A DNA stretch of 64,000 bases from Saccharopolyspora elongata. GTDB lineage: Bacteria; Actinomycetota; Actinomycetes; Mycobacteriales; Pseudonocardiaceae. Positions 53,151-62,832 of the stretch are shown one piece after another. The number at the start of each line of letters is the position of its first letter. The stretch's first letter is position 1. The stretch is taken from contig NZ_SMKW01000049.1 of the NCBI RefSeq assembly GCF_004348985.1, forward strand, positions 1 to 64,000, in the 5' to 3' direction. Both the position numbers and the translations under genes were made by a program. The notes under the pieces were generated by a model. That model had not been told where the DNA came from and did no database searches. It saw only the letters and a list, made by a program, of their open reading frames with translations.

Positions 53151-54029
53151 ATGGAAATGGCTGCGGCACCGAACGACGTCGAGCGAGCTTGGCTGGACGC
53201 CGAGTACAACGCGCGCGCCGGAATTCCGGACCACCAGGACATTTTCGCCCGCTGGACGCGTGACAGCGCGACGCTGCAGGACCACGAGCGCTCCCGAGCG
53301 AAGCTGGACGTGAGCTACGGGCCCGATCCGTTGCAAGCTTTCGACGTGTACCCGGCGCGTCACTCGACCGGAGCGGACCCGCTGCTCGTCTTCGTGCACG
53401 GCGGCTATTGGCAGTCGCTGGACAAATCGCAGTTCGGGTTCCTCGCCGAACCGTACATCTCGCGCGGCATTTGTTTCGCGGCTGTCAACTACCGGTTGGC
53501 ACCCGATGTGGGAATGGACGAAATCGTCGAGGATGTCCGGTCGGCGGTGGGGAGCCTGTACGAGCGGGCGCCCGAGTACGGTGCAGATCCAGCCCAGCTG
53601 TACCTGTCGGGTCACTCCGCCGGCGGGCACCTCACAGCCATGTTGATGTCGACCGCATGGCCGGAGCTGGGGCTGCCGGCGGACATCATCAAGGGCGGTT
53701 GCGCGATCAGCGGACTGTACGATCTCGAACCGATTCAGAATTGCTACCTCAATGACGTGCTCGGCATGGATATCGCGACCAGTCAGCGAAACAGCCCTGT
53801 GCAGCACGCACCTTCCTCGAGCGCGCCGTTGCTCCTGACCGTCGGCGGAGACGAATCCTCGGAGTTTCACCGCCAACAGGCGGAGTTCGCCCGGATCTGG
53901 TCGACGCGCGGGCTTGCGTGCAAGGTCGTCGACCAGCCCGACGGCCACCACTTCGACGCCGTGGAACGGCTCGGCGAAGCGGACGATCCACTGTTCGGCG
54001 CCGTGTTCGAGCTGATCAGGAACGCCTGA
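53151..54029 (+). CDS. Alpha/beta hydrolase, kynurenine-formamidase-like, 292 aa
   Basis: ATG at 53151 follows GAAAGG. Motifs: oxyanion loop HGGYW at 83-87, nucleophile elbow GHSAGG with Ser156, and the catalytic His in DGHHFDAV (266/267). The HGGYW variant and an ERAWLDAEYNARA start are typical of the alpha/beta-hydrolase class of arylformamidases, which cleave N-formyl-kynurenine-type amides; carbamate or ester substrates are alternatives. It is divergent from the AraC gene and fits a catabolic unit with the MHS transporter and RidA. Confidence 0.9.
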   Translation: MEMAAAPNDVERAWLDAEYNARAGIPDHQDIFARWTRDSATLQDHERSRAKLDVSYGPDPLQAFDVYPARHSTGADPLLVFVHGGYWQSLDKSQFGFLAEPYISRGICFAAVNYRLAPDVGMDEIVEDVRSAVGSLYERAPEYGADPAQLYLSGHSAGGHLTAMLMSTAWPELGLPADIIKGGCAISGLYDLEPIQNCYLNDVLGMDIATSQRNSPVQHAPSSSAPLLLTVGGDESSEFHRQQAEFARIWSTRGLACKVVDQPDGHHFDAVERLGEADDPLFGAVFELIRNA

Positions 54030-54084
54030 CCGGTAGAGACACCGCCGGCAGCCGCGCAGCCCTGGCCGCGCGGCTGCCGGCGGA

Positions 54085-54560
54085 GCTTCACACTTGGAGA
54101 ACTCCGCGAACCGCTCGCGCGCGGCTGCCCCGGTCCGCGCGGTGTAGACCAGCTTGAGGGCCTTGGCGATCGAGTCCCAGTGCTGGCGACCCGCATAGCG
54201 GAAACTGTTGCGCAGCAAGTGAACAACGCAGCGTGCAGCCAGTACTTGACTCCCTCGCCGCCATCGCCGGCCCGCAAGCCGAGGATGTCGCGGCGTCCCT
54301 CACAGGTCACCGCCAAAGCGACGTAGAGCGGCCGGTTGGCGACCTGCCCATCGCGGATCTTGACGTGGATGGCGTCGATGAAGATCACCGGATACACCGG
54401 GTCCAGCGGCCGGGTTCTGCCAGTCGACCACACCCTCGACGACCGTGTCGGTGATGGTGGAGATGGTCTGCCGCGACACCTCGGCCCCATAGACCTCGGC
54501 CAGGTGCGCTGAGATCTCCCCTGTCGCCAATCCCTTGGCAGCCAAGGATCACCGGTCCGC
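54085..54560 (-). pseudogene. IS256-family transposase remnant
   Basis: Pieces in three frames match IS256 transposases in order: AAKGLATGEISAHLAEVYGAEVS (54545 downward), TISTITDTVVEGVVDWQN, YPVIFIDAIHVKIRDGQVAN (first catalytic Asp), CEGRRDILGLRAGDGGEGVKYW, then after a deletion LLRNSFRYAGRQHWDSIAKALK and AAARERFAEF. The N-terminal and C-terminal parts and the second half of the core are missing. It fills the gap between the hydrolase and the oligopeptidase genes. Confidence 0.82.
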
Positions 54561-54575
54561 GACGCCGCGACCCCC

Positions 54576-56669
54576 TCACCCGGTAGCTCGAACTCCGCCG
54601 TCTTCGCGTGGCACCATGTTCAGGCGCTGCATCAGGAAGGCGAGCCAGTGAGTCGCCTGGGTGACGCCTTCGGACCTGCTGGTGGCCGTTCCGTGCCCGA
54701 CGCCATCCCAGACGCGCAGCAACACCGGTGCCGTGGTTCCCGCCGCGGCTTGCGCGCGTGCGATGAACTTGCGGGTCGGCCCGGGCGGGCACGCGACGTC
54801 TGCGCCGCCCGCGTGCACGTAGAGCGACGGGTAGGCCACGTCGTCCTCGATGAGCTGATACGGCGACATCCCGGCGAGGCGGGCGATGTCGTCCGGGTCG
54901 CCGAGGTCGCCGTATTCCGCGTTGATGGCGAACCGGCCGTAGGGGTGCCGATGGCATCCGATGATGTCGAGGATCGGGCACTGGGAAACCACTGCCGCCC
55001 ACAGGTCCGGGCGCTGGGCGAACGCGATCCCGGCCATGATCCCGCCGTTGCTCCACCCGGTCACCGCGAGCCGTTCGGATGTTGTCACCCCGGTGAGGAC
55101 GAGGTGTTCGGCGATCGCGTAGAGGTCGTCGAAGCTGTTCTGCTTGTTCCGGACGCGCCCGGCGTCGGCCCAGCCGGAACCGAGGTCACCGCCACCGCGC
55201 TGGTGGGAGATGACCAGCGCCCCGCCGGCTGCGACGAAAGCCGCTACGGGGCCGGGGAATTGCGCCGGCCAGGCCACCCGGCCGCCACCGTATGCGGTGA
55301 TGAGAGCCGGGAGTGGCCGGGTTCCGTCCGCGCCGTCCGGCAGGACGAGGTGGTAGGGCACCCTGGTGCCGTCCGCGGACTGCGCCCAGCGGAGCGAAGA
55401 AGTCGCGCCCGGGAGATGAACACGCGGTGCTCGGAGCGTGTCCACCTGCCCTGAGCCCAGGCGGTAGCGGTACAAGCCGGGTGACGAGATGGGGGTGGAG
55501 AACGAGAAAACGAACTCGTCCGGGTGGCCGGCGGGGGTCAGGGCGGCGTTGGGGAGCACGTCGAGCGGCAGGGCGCCCCGGCCGGGCAGCGGCACCTCCT
55601 CCAGTTCCCGTCCGTTCCGGTCGAAGACCCAGGCGCGCGCCTCGGTGTCGACCGATCCGGTCACCACCAGGCGGTCGCCGATCAGCCTGACGTGGCTGAG
55701 CACCCGCCCGGACTCCGGAACCAGTTCACGCCAGGTGGCCGGGTCCGAGGGAGCCGGCTCGTCGAACGGGATCGCGACGATCCGGCCGCGAGGGGCGCCG
55801 TGGTCGGTGACCGCGACGTACCGATCTCCGTCGATCGAACCCGCGACCGACGAGTCGAGGCCCTGGACGAACGGCCGCCACGCTCGCCGCGGCAGGTCGC
55901 ACACGTACTGCGGGAGCGGCCATACGCCGGACACGACGGCGCGTTTGCCGTCCGTGGACACCTGGACGGTCGCCCCGTGGACGACGTCGACCGGTTCGGG
56001 TTCGGTGGCGGGCGGGCCGCCGACGGTGTGGAAGTACACCCGGAAGGCGAACGACTCCGAGGACATGTCGCCGGCCGTGTAGAAGAACCCGGAGCTGTCC
56101 GGCAGCCACTGCGGGGTGACCAATGGCCCCATCGTCCGCTGCGGGATCCGGTCCGGCAGGCGATCGCCGGTTTCCGCGTCCAGCAACCAGATCTCGCCGA
56201 GTTCGGAGCCGTCTTCGCAGACCCCGAGCGCGGCGATCCGCCCGTCCGGGGAGGGGGCGAGCCACGAGATCTGCCGGGTTCCGTCGTCGTTCGGGTCGTA
56301 GAGCACTCGCCCGGGCCCGTCCGGAGCGTCGGAGACCACGAGGACGGCACGTTCCGGGAAGTTCGGCTCGGGAGTCCGGTCGAGGCGGAACCAACGGCCG
56401 CCGGCGAATCGCGGCGCCGGGTCGACCATCCAGTTCGGCGAGCCGGTGCCGTCCGCGACGCACTGGTCGACCGAAGCGCGGAGTGTGGCCAGGTGCGGCC
56501 ATCCTCCGAGGAATGCGTCGGTGAGGGAGTTCTGCGCCCGCTGCCACGCTTCCGCTTCGTCGGAATCCTCTTCCAGCCATCGGTAAGGATCGGGGAAGCT
56601 GATGTCCATGACGGTGTCCTGGACATTGACAGTTCTCGCCGCCGGGTAGTCCAGGCGTTCACCGGCCAT
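54576..56669 (-). CDS. Prolyl oligopeptidase (S9A) family serine peptidase, 697 aa
   Basis: ATG at 56669 follows GGAAGGACG; the GTG at 56711 is less likely. Residues ~10-75 form the N-terminal lid helix region (DPYRWLEEDSDEAEAWQRAQN), ~75-405 a seven-blade propeller, and ~430-690 the alpha/beta-hydrolase domain. The triad is S540 in GWSNGG, D624 in GGADVACPP and H659 in GVGHGT. No signal peptide, so cytoplasmic; it cleaves short peptides after proline or similar residues. A decayed paralog lies at 58315 in the opposite orientation, with an FAD oxidoreductase between. Confidence 0.92.
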   Translation of the reverse strand: MAGERLDYPAARTVNVQDTVMDISFPDPYRWLEEDSDEAEAWQRAQNSLTDAFLGGWPHLATLRASVDQCVADGTGSPNWMVDPAPRFAGGRWFRLDRTPEPNFPERAVLVVSDAPDGPGRVLYDPNDDGTRQISWLAPSPDGRIAALGVCEDGSELGEIWLLDAETGDRLPDRIPQRTMGPLVTPQWLPDSSGFFYTAGDMSSESFAFRVYFHTVGGPPATEPEPVDVVHGATVQVSTDGKRAVVSGVWPLPQYVCDLPRRAWRPFVQGLDSSVAGSIDGDRYVAVTDHGAPRGRIVAIPFDEPAPSDPATWRELVPESGRVLSHVRLIGDRLVVTGSVDTEARAWVFDRNGRELEEVPLPGRGALPLDVLPNAALTPAGHPDEFVFSFSTPISSPGLYRYRLGSGQVDTLRAPRVHLPGATSSLRWAQSADGTRVPYHLVLPDGADGTRPLPALITAYGGGRVAWPAQFPGPVAAFVAAGGALVISHQRGGGDLGSGWADAGRVRNKQNSFDDLYAIAEHLVLTGVTTSERLAVTGWSNGGIMAGIAFAQRPDLWAAVVSQCPILDIIGCHRHPYGRFAINAEYGDLGDPDDIARLAGMSPYQLIEDDVAYPSLYVHAGGADVACPPGPTRKFIARAQAAAGTTAPVLLRVWDGVGHGTATSRSEGVTQATHWLAFLMQRLNMVPREDGGVRATG

Positions 56670-56980
56670 CGTTCTCGTCCTTCCGCTGGTGCCCGCTTCC
56701 GCTGTGGACAATCACTGTATTTCTCGGCCGCCTGCCGCCACCACAAACGATTGCCGGACGATTCGCGTCGCCGGTCAGACGAACGTCGAATGGCTCGAGC
56801 GCGGGCTCGTGGCTCTGCCGACCGGTACCACGAGGTCACTTTCGACAGATGTCGTGTTCACCGAGGTCGAATTTCCGGTGGAAGCCTGATGCTTCGAGGG
56901 GCCCCGCCGCCGACAATGACATGGTCCATTGTGGCCGGTGCGAAGGGGCGCACGCGGCCGAGACGAGGAGGGAGCGAGCC

Positions 56981-58279
56981 ATGGCCACGGACGTCGTGGT
57001 GATCGGTGCGGGGGTCATGGGCGCGTCGATCGCGTTGGAACTGGCTCGGCAGGGCCGGCGAGTGACGGTCGTCGACAAGGCCGGCGGAGCGGGGCACGGT
57101 TCCACGAGCGCGTCGAGCGCGGTGGTGCGGTTCAACTTTTCCACGCTGGTCGGCGTCACCGCGGCCTGGGAGGCGCAGTTCGGCTGGCGGTCGTGGGCCG
57201 AGCACCTCGGCTGTGACGTCGGCGAGCCGGCGCGGTTCGTGCGGTGCGGGATCGCGATGCTGGACGTGGACATCTTGCCGCGGCCGGCGTACCTGCCGCT
57301 GTTCCAGGAGGTCGGCGTCCCGTTCGAGGAGTGGACCGGCGCGGAGCTGCGGGACCGGATTCCGGGCATCGACGTGGGCAGGTACTGGCCGCCCAAGCGC
57401 ATCGACGACGAGCGGTTCTGGCGGGAAACCGGGGACACCCTCGGCGCGGTCTACACGCCGGACGCCGGCTTCGTCAGCGACCCCCAACTGGCCGCGCAGA
57501 ACCTCGCCGATGCGGCGCGGGTGCACGGCGCCGAGTTCCGGTTCCACGCCACCGTCCGCGGCATCGAGCGGGCGAACGACCGGGTGACCGCGGTGACATT
57601 GGCGGACGGCACCCGGATCCCGTGTGCCGTGGCGGTCAACGCGGCGGGCCCGTGGTCGGGCCGGATCAACGAGCTCGCCGGGGTCGGCGCCGATTTCACG
57701 GTGGGTTCGCGACCGCTGCGCCAGGAGGTCGCGCACGTGCCGGCCCCCGCGAGTTACCGTTCGCGCGACGGGATCGGAATCGCCGTCGCGGATCTGGACC
57801 TCGGCACGTACCTGCGCGGCGAGACCGGTGGTGGTCTGCTGATCGGCGGCACCGAGCCGGAGTGCGATCCGCTCCAGTGGGTCGAAGATCCGGACACCAT
57901 CGATCCGCATCCCACCATGGCCGTGTTCGAGGCACAGGTGACGCGCGCCGCGCGCCGGTTCCCGGAGCTGACGATCCCCAACCGCGCCCGCGGGGTGGTC
58001 GGGGTCTACGACGTCGCCGACGACTGGACACCGATCTACGACCGCACCGACCTGGGCGGCTTCTACGTCGCCATGGGAACCAGCGGCAACCAGTTCAAGA
58101 ACGCCCCGGTCGTCGGCAAGTTCCTGGCGGCGATCATAGAGCAGACCGAGCGCGGTGCCGACCACGACGAACGGCCCGCGCGGTACGTCGGCGAGCACAC
58201 CGGACTGGAGATCGACCTGTCCGCGTTCTCTCGCAAACGTCCGTTCAACGCGGAGAACTCGGGCACGGTGCTGGGCTGA
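56981..58279 (+). CDS. FAD-dependent oxidoreductase, DAO (D-amino-acid oxidase/sarcosine oxidase-like) family, 432 aa
   Basis: ATG at 56981 follows GAGGAGGGAGCGAG. FAD Rossmann motif VVVIGAGVMGASIALELA at the N-terminus with G9/G11/G14, then GSTSASSAVVRFNFS (flavin loop), the substrate cap domain, and the C-terminal GFYVAMGTSGNQFKNAPVVGKFLA, the second FAD-contact segment. Family members oxidise secondary or D-amino acids or N-methyl groups. The 311 bases upstream hold no gene but should include promoters for this gene and the divergent oligopeptidase. Confidence 0.92.
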   Translation: MATDVVVIGAGVMGASIALELARQGRRVTVVDKAGGAGHGSTSASSAVVRFNFSTLVGVTAAWEAQFGWRSWAEHLGCDVGEPARFVRCGIAMLDVDILPRPAYLPLFQEVGVPFEEWTGAELRDRIPGIDVGRYWPPKRIDDERFWRETGDTLGAVYTPDAGFVSDPQLAAQNLADAARVHGAEFRFHATVRGIERANDRVTAVTLADGTRIPCAVAVNAAGPWSGRINELAGVGADFTVGSRPLRQEVAHVPAPASYRSRDGIGIAVADLDLGTYLRGETGGGLLIGGTEPECDPLQWVEDPDTIDPHPTMAVFEAQVTRAARRFPELTIPNRARGVVGVYDVADDWTPIYDRTDLGGFYVAMGTSGNQFKNAPVVGKFLAAIIEQTERGADHDERPARYVGEHTGLEIDLSAFSRKRPFNAENSGTVLG

Positions 58280-58314
58280 AAAGCCACCGAACGATTAGGA
58301 CAACCCGAGCGAGC

Positions 58315-59945
58315 CGCATCGAACCACCGGACACCCGCACCGGCGACGACATCGACGAGGTGGCCGGAGTCCGGTTCGCCGATCCCTACCGATGGCTGGA
58401 GGCGAACACCGACGAGGTGCGCGTCTGGCAGGACGAGCAGGGCCAGGCTGCCGCCTCCTACGTGCGGGACTGGCCGCACTTCGACCGGTTGCGCGAGCTG
58501 GTGGGGCGCCGTCGACGATCCCCGTCGAGGTGCCGTGGCTGCCCGGTGACGACTACCGCGCCGTCGTGGCGTCGGCCGACGGGCGGCACGTGGTCGCGGT
58601 GCAGGGAATGCTCGATCCCGTTCCGGTGGCCGTCGCGGCCCTGGCCGACCCGGCGGCTCCGGCCTGGCGCGAGTTCGTCACCGACGCTTCGCTGAACCTC
58701 GCGGGCTTCCTCGTCGGTGACGAATGGATCGCGGTCACCGATGCCGGAGCCCCGCGCGGCCGGGTGGTGGCGGTCGACCTGAACAGCGCCACCCCGAACG
58801 AACCCGGTTCATGGCGCACGATCGTGCCGGAGTCCGAGGCGACGATCCGGTCCGTGCGGCCGGTCGGCGACGTCCTGTACCTGGCGGAACTCGTCGACAC
58901 CCATGCCGGCGTCCGGATCGTCGACCACGACGGGGCGCCACGCGGGACGGTTGCGTTGCCGGGCAAGGGCGCACTGGGCGAGATGCCGCTGGCGATGATG
59001 AACATCCTCCGGCCGCCAGCCGAGGACCAGGCGGTGTTCGCGTTCTCGACGCTGACCAGCTCCTGGGGTGTCTACCGGCACCGGCCGGGCGAGCCGCGGC
59101 TGGAGACGTTGCGGGAACCCGCGGTGCGGCTGGAGGACTGCGTCGTGGAGGACGGCTGGGCCACCTCCGAGGACGGCACTCGGGTGCCCTACCACCTGGT
59201 GCGGCGCCGGGACGTACAGCTGGACCGGCCACGTCCGGTGCTGCTCTGGGGATACGGCGGTTTCGGTGCGCCGTGGGTCCCGCAGTTCCCCGGCACCATG
59301 GCCGCCTTCGTCGCGTCCGGCGGCGTGTTCGGGCACGTGCACCTGCGAGGTGGCGGCGAGCTCGGACGCGACTGGTGGGAGGACGGCCGCCTCCGGAACA
59401 AGCAGAACGGCTACGCCGACCTCTACGCGATCGCCGAGGACCTCATCGCCACCGGGGTCACCAGTCCGGACCTGCTCGCGCTGACCGGCGCGTCGGGCGG
59501 TGGGTTGCTGTGCGGCGTCGCCGCCACGCAGCGGCCGGACCTCTGGCGGGTCGTGGCGCCACGCGTACCGATCCTCGACCTCATCGGCGCCTGCCGCGAC
59601 GGCTACGGCCGGTTCGTCGTCGACACGGAGTTCGCGCGTGTCGACGACCCGGACGAGATCCGGCGCCTCGCCGGGTTCTCGCCCTACCACCTGGTGCGTG
59701 ACGGGGTCGACTACCCCGCGGTGTTCATCGAGGCCGGCGACACCGACCCGCGGTGCCCGCCGTGGCACGCTCGCAAGTTCGCGGCCCGCCTGCAGGCGGC
59801 CACCGGTAACGGCTCGCCGGTGTTCGTCCACGTGTGGCGCGACTCCGGGCATGGCTGGGCCACTGACAAGGGGCGCCTACTCACCCAGGCGACCGAGTGG
59901 CTGGCCTTCATGGAGAAGACTCTCGGCATGACACCGCCGGAGTGA
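58315..59945 (+). pseudogene. Second prolyl oligopeptidase, internally deleted and frameshifted
   Basis: The first part (58315-58505) reads IEPPDTRTGDDIDEVAGVRF, ADPYRWLEANTDEVRVWQDE up to LRELVG, matching the start of the S9A family. The frame then changes to VEVPWLPGDDYRAVVASADG at about 58525 and continues to 59945 with the complete peptidase domain (GASGGG nucleophile elbow, AGDTDPRCPP Asp, DSGHGW His). Compared with the paralog at 54576, about 150 propeller residues are missing at the shift. No ATG starts the first part. The catalytic domain alone is open from 58392, but without the propeller it is unlikely to fold as a normal enzyme. Confidence 0.78.
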
Positions 59946-60175
59946 GCGTGGTCAGGTCGGGCGCCACCGTGCGCCCGCCCCGGCCGCTCAGCGGCGGTCC
60001 TTGCTCGACCACAGTCGCTCCTACCAACCACATCTTCGTGTCGCTCCTCTGCTGTCCTGCACCGGAAAACCTTGGTTCGGAACAGCTTTCCGGTCCGGTG
60101 AGCAGTCCGGCCAGTGGGTGACCGTCGGGCATCGACGGGATGTCGTGCGACGTTCGTCGAGGCTGTGGCGTCCGA

Positions 60176-61456
60176 TCAGGACACCGAGCGGATCCTCGGC
60201 GGCCCACCATCGGTGGATGCCGCGGTGCTTTCGGTGCGGTAGCCCGCGGCCAGCGCGCGCATCTTCAGCCCCAGGTGCAGGGTCAGCCGATCCTCGCCCC
60301 GGCTCAGCGCGCAGCCCGTGAGCTGCTCGATCCGCTTCAGCCGGTGGTACAGCGTCGCACGGTGGATGCTGAGTTCCTGCGCGGTGCGAGCGACGTCGCC
60401 CGCGTTGTCGAGGAACGTCTCCAGGGTGGTGACGAGCCCGCGGGGGCCGGCTTCGCGCTCCAATGCGTCGAGCGCGGGCGTATGCGAGGCGGTGATCAGG
60501 TCATCGGCGGGCATCTGCAGCAGCAGTTCGTAGGGACCCAGTCGACCCCACTGGGCGATCGGCCCGAGCGACGGCACGAGTCGTGCCGCGCGCGCCGCGA
60601 GGAAGGCCTGCCGGTAGGAATCGACCACGTGCTCGACGTGGTCGACGACCCCGCCGGCGCCGAACACGAGCTGCCCACCGTCGCCGGTGAGCCGGTCGAA
60701 CCGCGCGACGAGCCGTGCACAGATCGCGTCCAACTCCTTGCGGGAGGGCGGTTCGCGCCGGGCGAACAGAAGCCACGCACGGGACTTGTTGGCGGCCATC
60801 AGCGAGCACCCCGCGGACGCCGAGCCCTGGGCCGGCGGATCGCAGGCGTCCCCGACCGCCGCTTCGAGGGCCGCGTGCTGCGGAGCGGTGACGCCGTCCA
60901 GGGCGGGATGCCGCACGCCGAGGACCTGGAACCGCATCGAGCCGGCCGGGAAGAGCTGCTCGGCTCGCAAGTCCTCCACGGCCTGGGAGCGGATGGCGCG
61001 ATCGGAAGAAACCAGCTCCCACAGGATCGCCTCGTGCCGGGCCTTGGTGCGCTCGTGCACGACGAGCCGCCGGTAGAGGACCACGCCGGCGCGTTTGGCG
61101 GCCTCGCGGGCCAGCTCCCGGTGCTGCTCGCCCAGCGGCGTGTCGGAGTCGATGAGCCACAGATAACCCAGCAGCAGGCCGGCGCAGCGCACCGGCGTGC
61201 ACAGCCGAGGTCGCGCTCCCGCCACCGGCGCCAGCACTCGGCCGGGGCTCGTCCATTGCGCGATGCCCTGGGCGAGGATCTTCTCCCGGACGTCCGCGTC
61301 GATCGAGCGGTTGAGCACCGACGACACCCGGATGCCGTCCTCGTCCCCGAAGTGGCGGCTCGCCGCGAGCAGCCGGATCGACGGGTCGTCGATCGCCACC
61401 GATCGCTGCAACCGCTCGGCCAGGTCGTCGACGATGTCCTGCAGATCGTCAGCCAC
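60176..61456 (-). CDS. PucR family transcriptional regulator, 426 aa
   Basis: GTG at 61456 is preferred (GGAAGG 9 bases upstream, product begins ADDLQDIVDDLAERL); GTG at 61465 is close. The C-terminal ~60 residues carry the PucR helix-turn-helix: ALEREAGPRGLVTTLETFLD, NAGDVARTAQELSIHRATLYHRLKRIEQLTG. The middle (~150-330) is a GGDEF-like/CdaR region. PucR proteins sense purine or nitrogen compounds and activate catabolic genes. It converges on the decayed oligopeptidase and probably regulates nearby catabolic genes, although its target is not shown by the sequence. Confidence 0.9.
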   Translation of the reverse strand: MADDLQDIVDDLAERLQRSVAIDDPSIRLLAASRHFGDEDGIRVSSVLNRSIDADVREKILAQGIAQWTSPGRVLAPVAGARPRLCTPVRCAGLLLGYLWLIDSDTPLGEQHRELAREAAKRAGVVLYRRLVVHERTKARHEAILWELVSSDRAIRSQAVEDLRAEQLFPAGSMRFQVLGVRHPALDGVTAPQHAALEAAVGDACDPPAQGSASAGCSLMAANKSRAWLLFARREPPSRKELDAICARLVARFDRLTGDGGQLVFGAGGVVDHVEHVVDSYRQAFLAARAARLVPSLGPIAQWGRLGPYELLLQMPADDLITASHTPALDALEREAGPRGLVTTLETFLDNAGDVARTAQELSIHRATLYHRLKRIEQLTGCALSRGEDRLTLHLGLKMRALAAGYRTESTAASTDGGPPRIRSVS

Positions 61457-61826
61457 GGCGCTCACCTTCCCGTCGTTCGGGCGTGTCCCCACTGTGCCTC
61501 GGCGACACCCGGATTGCGAGCGACATATGACGCGCCAAATGCCCGATTCAGACGACAGATGTCGCGGCATCGGGACTCCCGTCGGGCGACATCCGTCGCA
61601 AGTCCGCCCGCGAACTTCCCGACTCCTGTGTGAAGCGCGAGCGTGTTCGGCAGCCCGATACTCGACGATCAGCGACAGACCTGCGCGCCGCGACAGCGAA
61701 CGACGAGGAAGGAAACTCTCCTGAACACCCCGGATTTCATGTCCCCGGCACACGTCGACCAGATGAACCGACGCTGTCCACCACTTCAGGCGAGGACGTC
61801 CCTAAAAGCCGGCTTCGGTAGGCAAA
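61457..61826. other. Intergenic region with a possible gene-start relic
   Basis: About 370 bases. Near 61706 a GAAGGAAA ribosome-like stretch precedes a frame reading LNTPDFMSPAHVDQMN, which looks like the first residues of a sterol-carrier-like protein, but the sense is lost within ~25 codons. Probably the 5' end of a deleted gene divergent from PucR. Confidence 0.35.
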
Positions 61827-62252
61827 TCAGTGGTCCTCCGGTGCTTCGCAGGTCCGCTTCAGGGCGGCGGCCTCGGCCTCGACGAACCGGCGGATGCGGC
61901 CCGCCATCACCGGCGCCAGCAGCAACGCGAAACCGCCGGTGAAGTCGATCCGCAACCGCACCTCGCTACCCGCGTCCGTGGCCTCGATCCGGTGCGTGGC
62001 GACCATTCGACTGCCCGCGAACCGGGTCGCCCAGACGAACGAAACGCCCGGTTCGACCTCGACCACGTCCCAGACGGCCGCGGCGACCCCCGGCTGCTTG
62101 ACCCGGAACCGGTGGCCGACCCGCAGTTCACCGTCCAGCGCCGCGATCGAGGTCGCGGTGGGTGTCCACTCGGGCCAGTTCAGCACGTCCGCCAGCACCG
62201 CCCACACCTCGGGCGGAGATGCGGCGATCGTCACGGTGGTCTCGTGTCGCAT
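61827..62252 (-). CDS. SRPBCC (polyketide cyclase/START-like) family protein, 141 aa
   Basis: ATG at 62252, chosen because the product opens with the family's first strand (MRHETTVTIAASPPEVWAVLADVLNWPEW); in-frame starts to 62336 add only basic residues. Further motifs are AALDGELRVGHRFRVKQPG, WATRFAGSRMVATHRIE and LRIDFTGGFALLLAPVMAGRI. The fold binds hydrophobic ligands in a helix-grip cavity. No partner gene indicates its ligand. Confidence 0.88.
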   Translation of the reverse strand: MRHETTVTIAASPPEVWAVLADVLNWPEWTPTATSIAALDGELRVGHRFRVKQPGVAAAVWDVVEVEPGVSFVWATRFAGSRMVATHRIEATDAGSEVRLRIDFTGGFALLLAPVMAGRIRRFVEAEAAALKRTCEAPEDH

Positions 62253-62389
62253 CGCTGACACCGTACCGCCGAACGACCGCGTTCCGGCCGGCTTGGCGAA
62301 ACCTCGCCGCGCGGCCAGGACGTCGCGCATCGGCACCGCGGGCGGCTGAGCAGTGAACGCGGCTGACCGCGTGGCGAGATCCCATCCGG

Positions 62390-62758
62390 CGGGCGCTGCG
62401 ATGTCAAGACCCTTGCCGCCGAAGCCGGGATCGCACCGCCTTCTACGGCGCTCGACCCTACGCCCGCCTTGGGATAGGATCTGAGCAACGCCTGCGCGCG
62501 ATGCAACAGACCGGCGACATCCCGGACCCCCGCGACGCGCAGATCTTGCGACTCAAAGCCGACAACCTCGCACTCAGCGAGCGGCTCGCCGAGGCCACCG
62601 GCACGATCGACGAACTCACCGACTTCCGCGCACAAGCCATCGCGCGCCTGGCCGCCCAGCACGAGGAAGTCACCCGCCTGCGTCAGGCGGCTGACGAGGA
62701 CGCCAGAACGTCGATCGCACGCCTCCCACGGCGCAATGCGGTCATCGGCCCCTGCTGA
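62390..62758 (+). pseudogene. Coiled-coil helper gene remnant (transposon-associated DUF6262-like)
   Basis: One frame reads VKTLAAEAGIA (62400-62432), a helix-turn-helix-like piece. After a one-base slip the next reads TAFYGARPYARL, then AMQQTGDIPDPRDAQILRLKADNLALSERLAEATGTI in pieces, a coiled coil to residue ~70, and stops at 62758. Such small proteins accompany integrase-type mobile elements in actinobacteria. An 85-codon frame from ATG 62501 may be annotated alone. Family naming is from memory and uncertain. Confidence 0.5.
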
Positions 62759-62832
62759 AACGGGGGGCGCCGACAACCGAAACCACAAGTACAGCAGGCA
62801 GATCCATCCCCACCAACAGAATCGAGCCGACA

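Noticed and set aside
56858-58198. 446-codon minus-strand frame opposite the FAD oxidoreductase
   Set aside because: The FAD oxidoreductase has clear family motifs, and the antisense product is low-complexity.
60140-61633. 497-codon plus-strand frame opposite the PucR gene
   Set aside because: The PucR helix-turn-helix is unambiguous on the minus strand; the plus frame is a compositional shadow.
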